Positions 63,841-64,000 of a stretch of 64,000 nucleotides of DNA are shown piece by piece. The stretch is from Paracoccus tibetensis (GTDB lineage Bacteria; Pseudomonadota; Alphaproteobacteria; Rhodobacterales; Rhodobacteraceae), in assembly GCF_900102505.1 (NCBI RefSeq), contig NZ_FMVT01000009.1, positions 1 through 64,000 of the forward strand, in the 5' to 3' direction. Position 1 is the first letter of the stretch, and the number at the start of each line of letters is the position of its first letter. A program made the translations under genes and the position numbers. A model generated the notes under the pieces. That model was given only the letters and a program-made list of their open reading frames with translations, had not been told where the DNA came from and ran no database searches.

Positions 63841-64000
63841 TCAGGCGCGCACCAGCGCCTCGTAGTCGGCGGCGACCTGCCGCGTGATTTGGCCGACCTG
63901 GAAGTGCCAGTCGCCGATCTGGCCCACGGGCGTCACCTCGGCGGCGGTGCCGGTCAGCCAGCACTCGCTGAAACCCTCCAACTCGTCGGGCAGGATGCGG
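63841..64000 (-). CDS. ilvE: Branched-chain amino acid aminotransferase, C-terminal end (partial)
   Basis: Only the last 52 codons are inside the window. The sequence RILPDELEGFSECWLTGTAAEVTPVGQIGDWHF then QITRQVAADYEALVRA and stop matches the end of class IV aminotransferases of the IlvE type; the FxTGTAAEVTPV loop is diagnostic for the PLP-binding region. The enzyme carries out the last step of Ile, Leu and Val synthesis. The 5' part lies beyond the right edge. Confidence 0.9.
   Translation of the reverse strand, partial: RILPDELEGFSECWLTGTAAEVTPVGQIGDWHFQVGQITRQVAADYEALVRA

Overview
The window is a high-GC alphaproteobacterial chromosome segment, most probably from a Paracoccus- or Rhodobacter-like member of the Rhodobacteraceae. 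The evidence is the GC-rich third codon positions, a flagellar gene set in the order used by the CtrA-controlled (Fla2-type) flagella of that family, CtrA-type boxes (TTAA-N7-TTAR), an RpoH promoter of the Rhodobacter type before clpB, and a GC-rich intergenic repeat that I associate with this family. No rRNA operon, prophage, intact insertion sequence or CRISPR array was seen.

Layout. 1-290: edge of an unidentified leftward gene, then non-coding sequence. 292-10356: flagellar block 1, two divergent operons around one promoter region (fliF-fliH-fliN-fliP leftward; fliL-DUF6468-like-motE-motA-small gene-flhA-fliR-flhB-coiled-coil gene rightward). 10553-14486: secreted endonuclease/phosphatase-fold protein, leuD, DUF429 gene, leuC. 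14582-20315: rsfS-rlmH-gpmI-envC-ctpA-rppH. 20380-28399: lytic transglycosylase, DUF421 pair, YbaK deacylase, arylformamidase-like hydrolase with kynU, msrA/msrB, nitronate monooxygenase, alpha/beta hydrolase. 28445-34442: clpB, pyrF, Nudix, NfeD/SPFH pair, N-formylglutamate amidohydrolase. 34570-36373: tRNA-Val, rpmJ, an RTX-repeat protein behind a perfect CtrA box, rpsO. 36573-39765: an accessory islet between rpsO and pnp, with a broken asparagine-synthetase-like gene, an FNT transporter and a DUF1275 protein. 39929-46159: pnp, two glycosyltransferases, 1-Cys peroxiredoxin, aldehyde dehydrogenase. 46355-57561: a two-component system divergent from an acyl-CoA ligase / Liv-type ABC transporter / phenylacetate-CoA-ligase-like operon. 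57654-63421: flagellar block 2 (motB-flgE-flgK-flgL-flgI). 63841-64000: 3' end of ilvE.

The two flagellar blocks supply export gate parts (FliP, FliR, FlhA, FlhB), the MS ring, one C-ring protein, both stator halves (motA and motB lie about 52 kb apart), hook, hook junctions and P ring. They share a CtrA-type box upstream of fliL/fliF and of flgE. The best box of all (TTAA-N7-TTAA) lies upstream of the RTX protein, outside the flagellar blocks, so that protein may belong to the same regulon.

The largest metabolic unit is the 46-57 kb region. A hybrid PAS histidine kinase and an OmpR-type regulator face an operon that appears to import an organic acid and activate it to a CoA thioester, with a ligase at each end. 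Helically phased TGCGTAA-like repeats lie between the regulator and the operon. All functional statements come from reading motifs and gene order by eye; no database search was possible.
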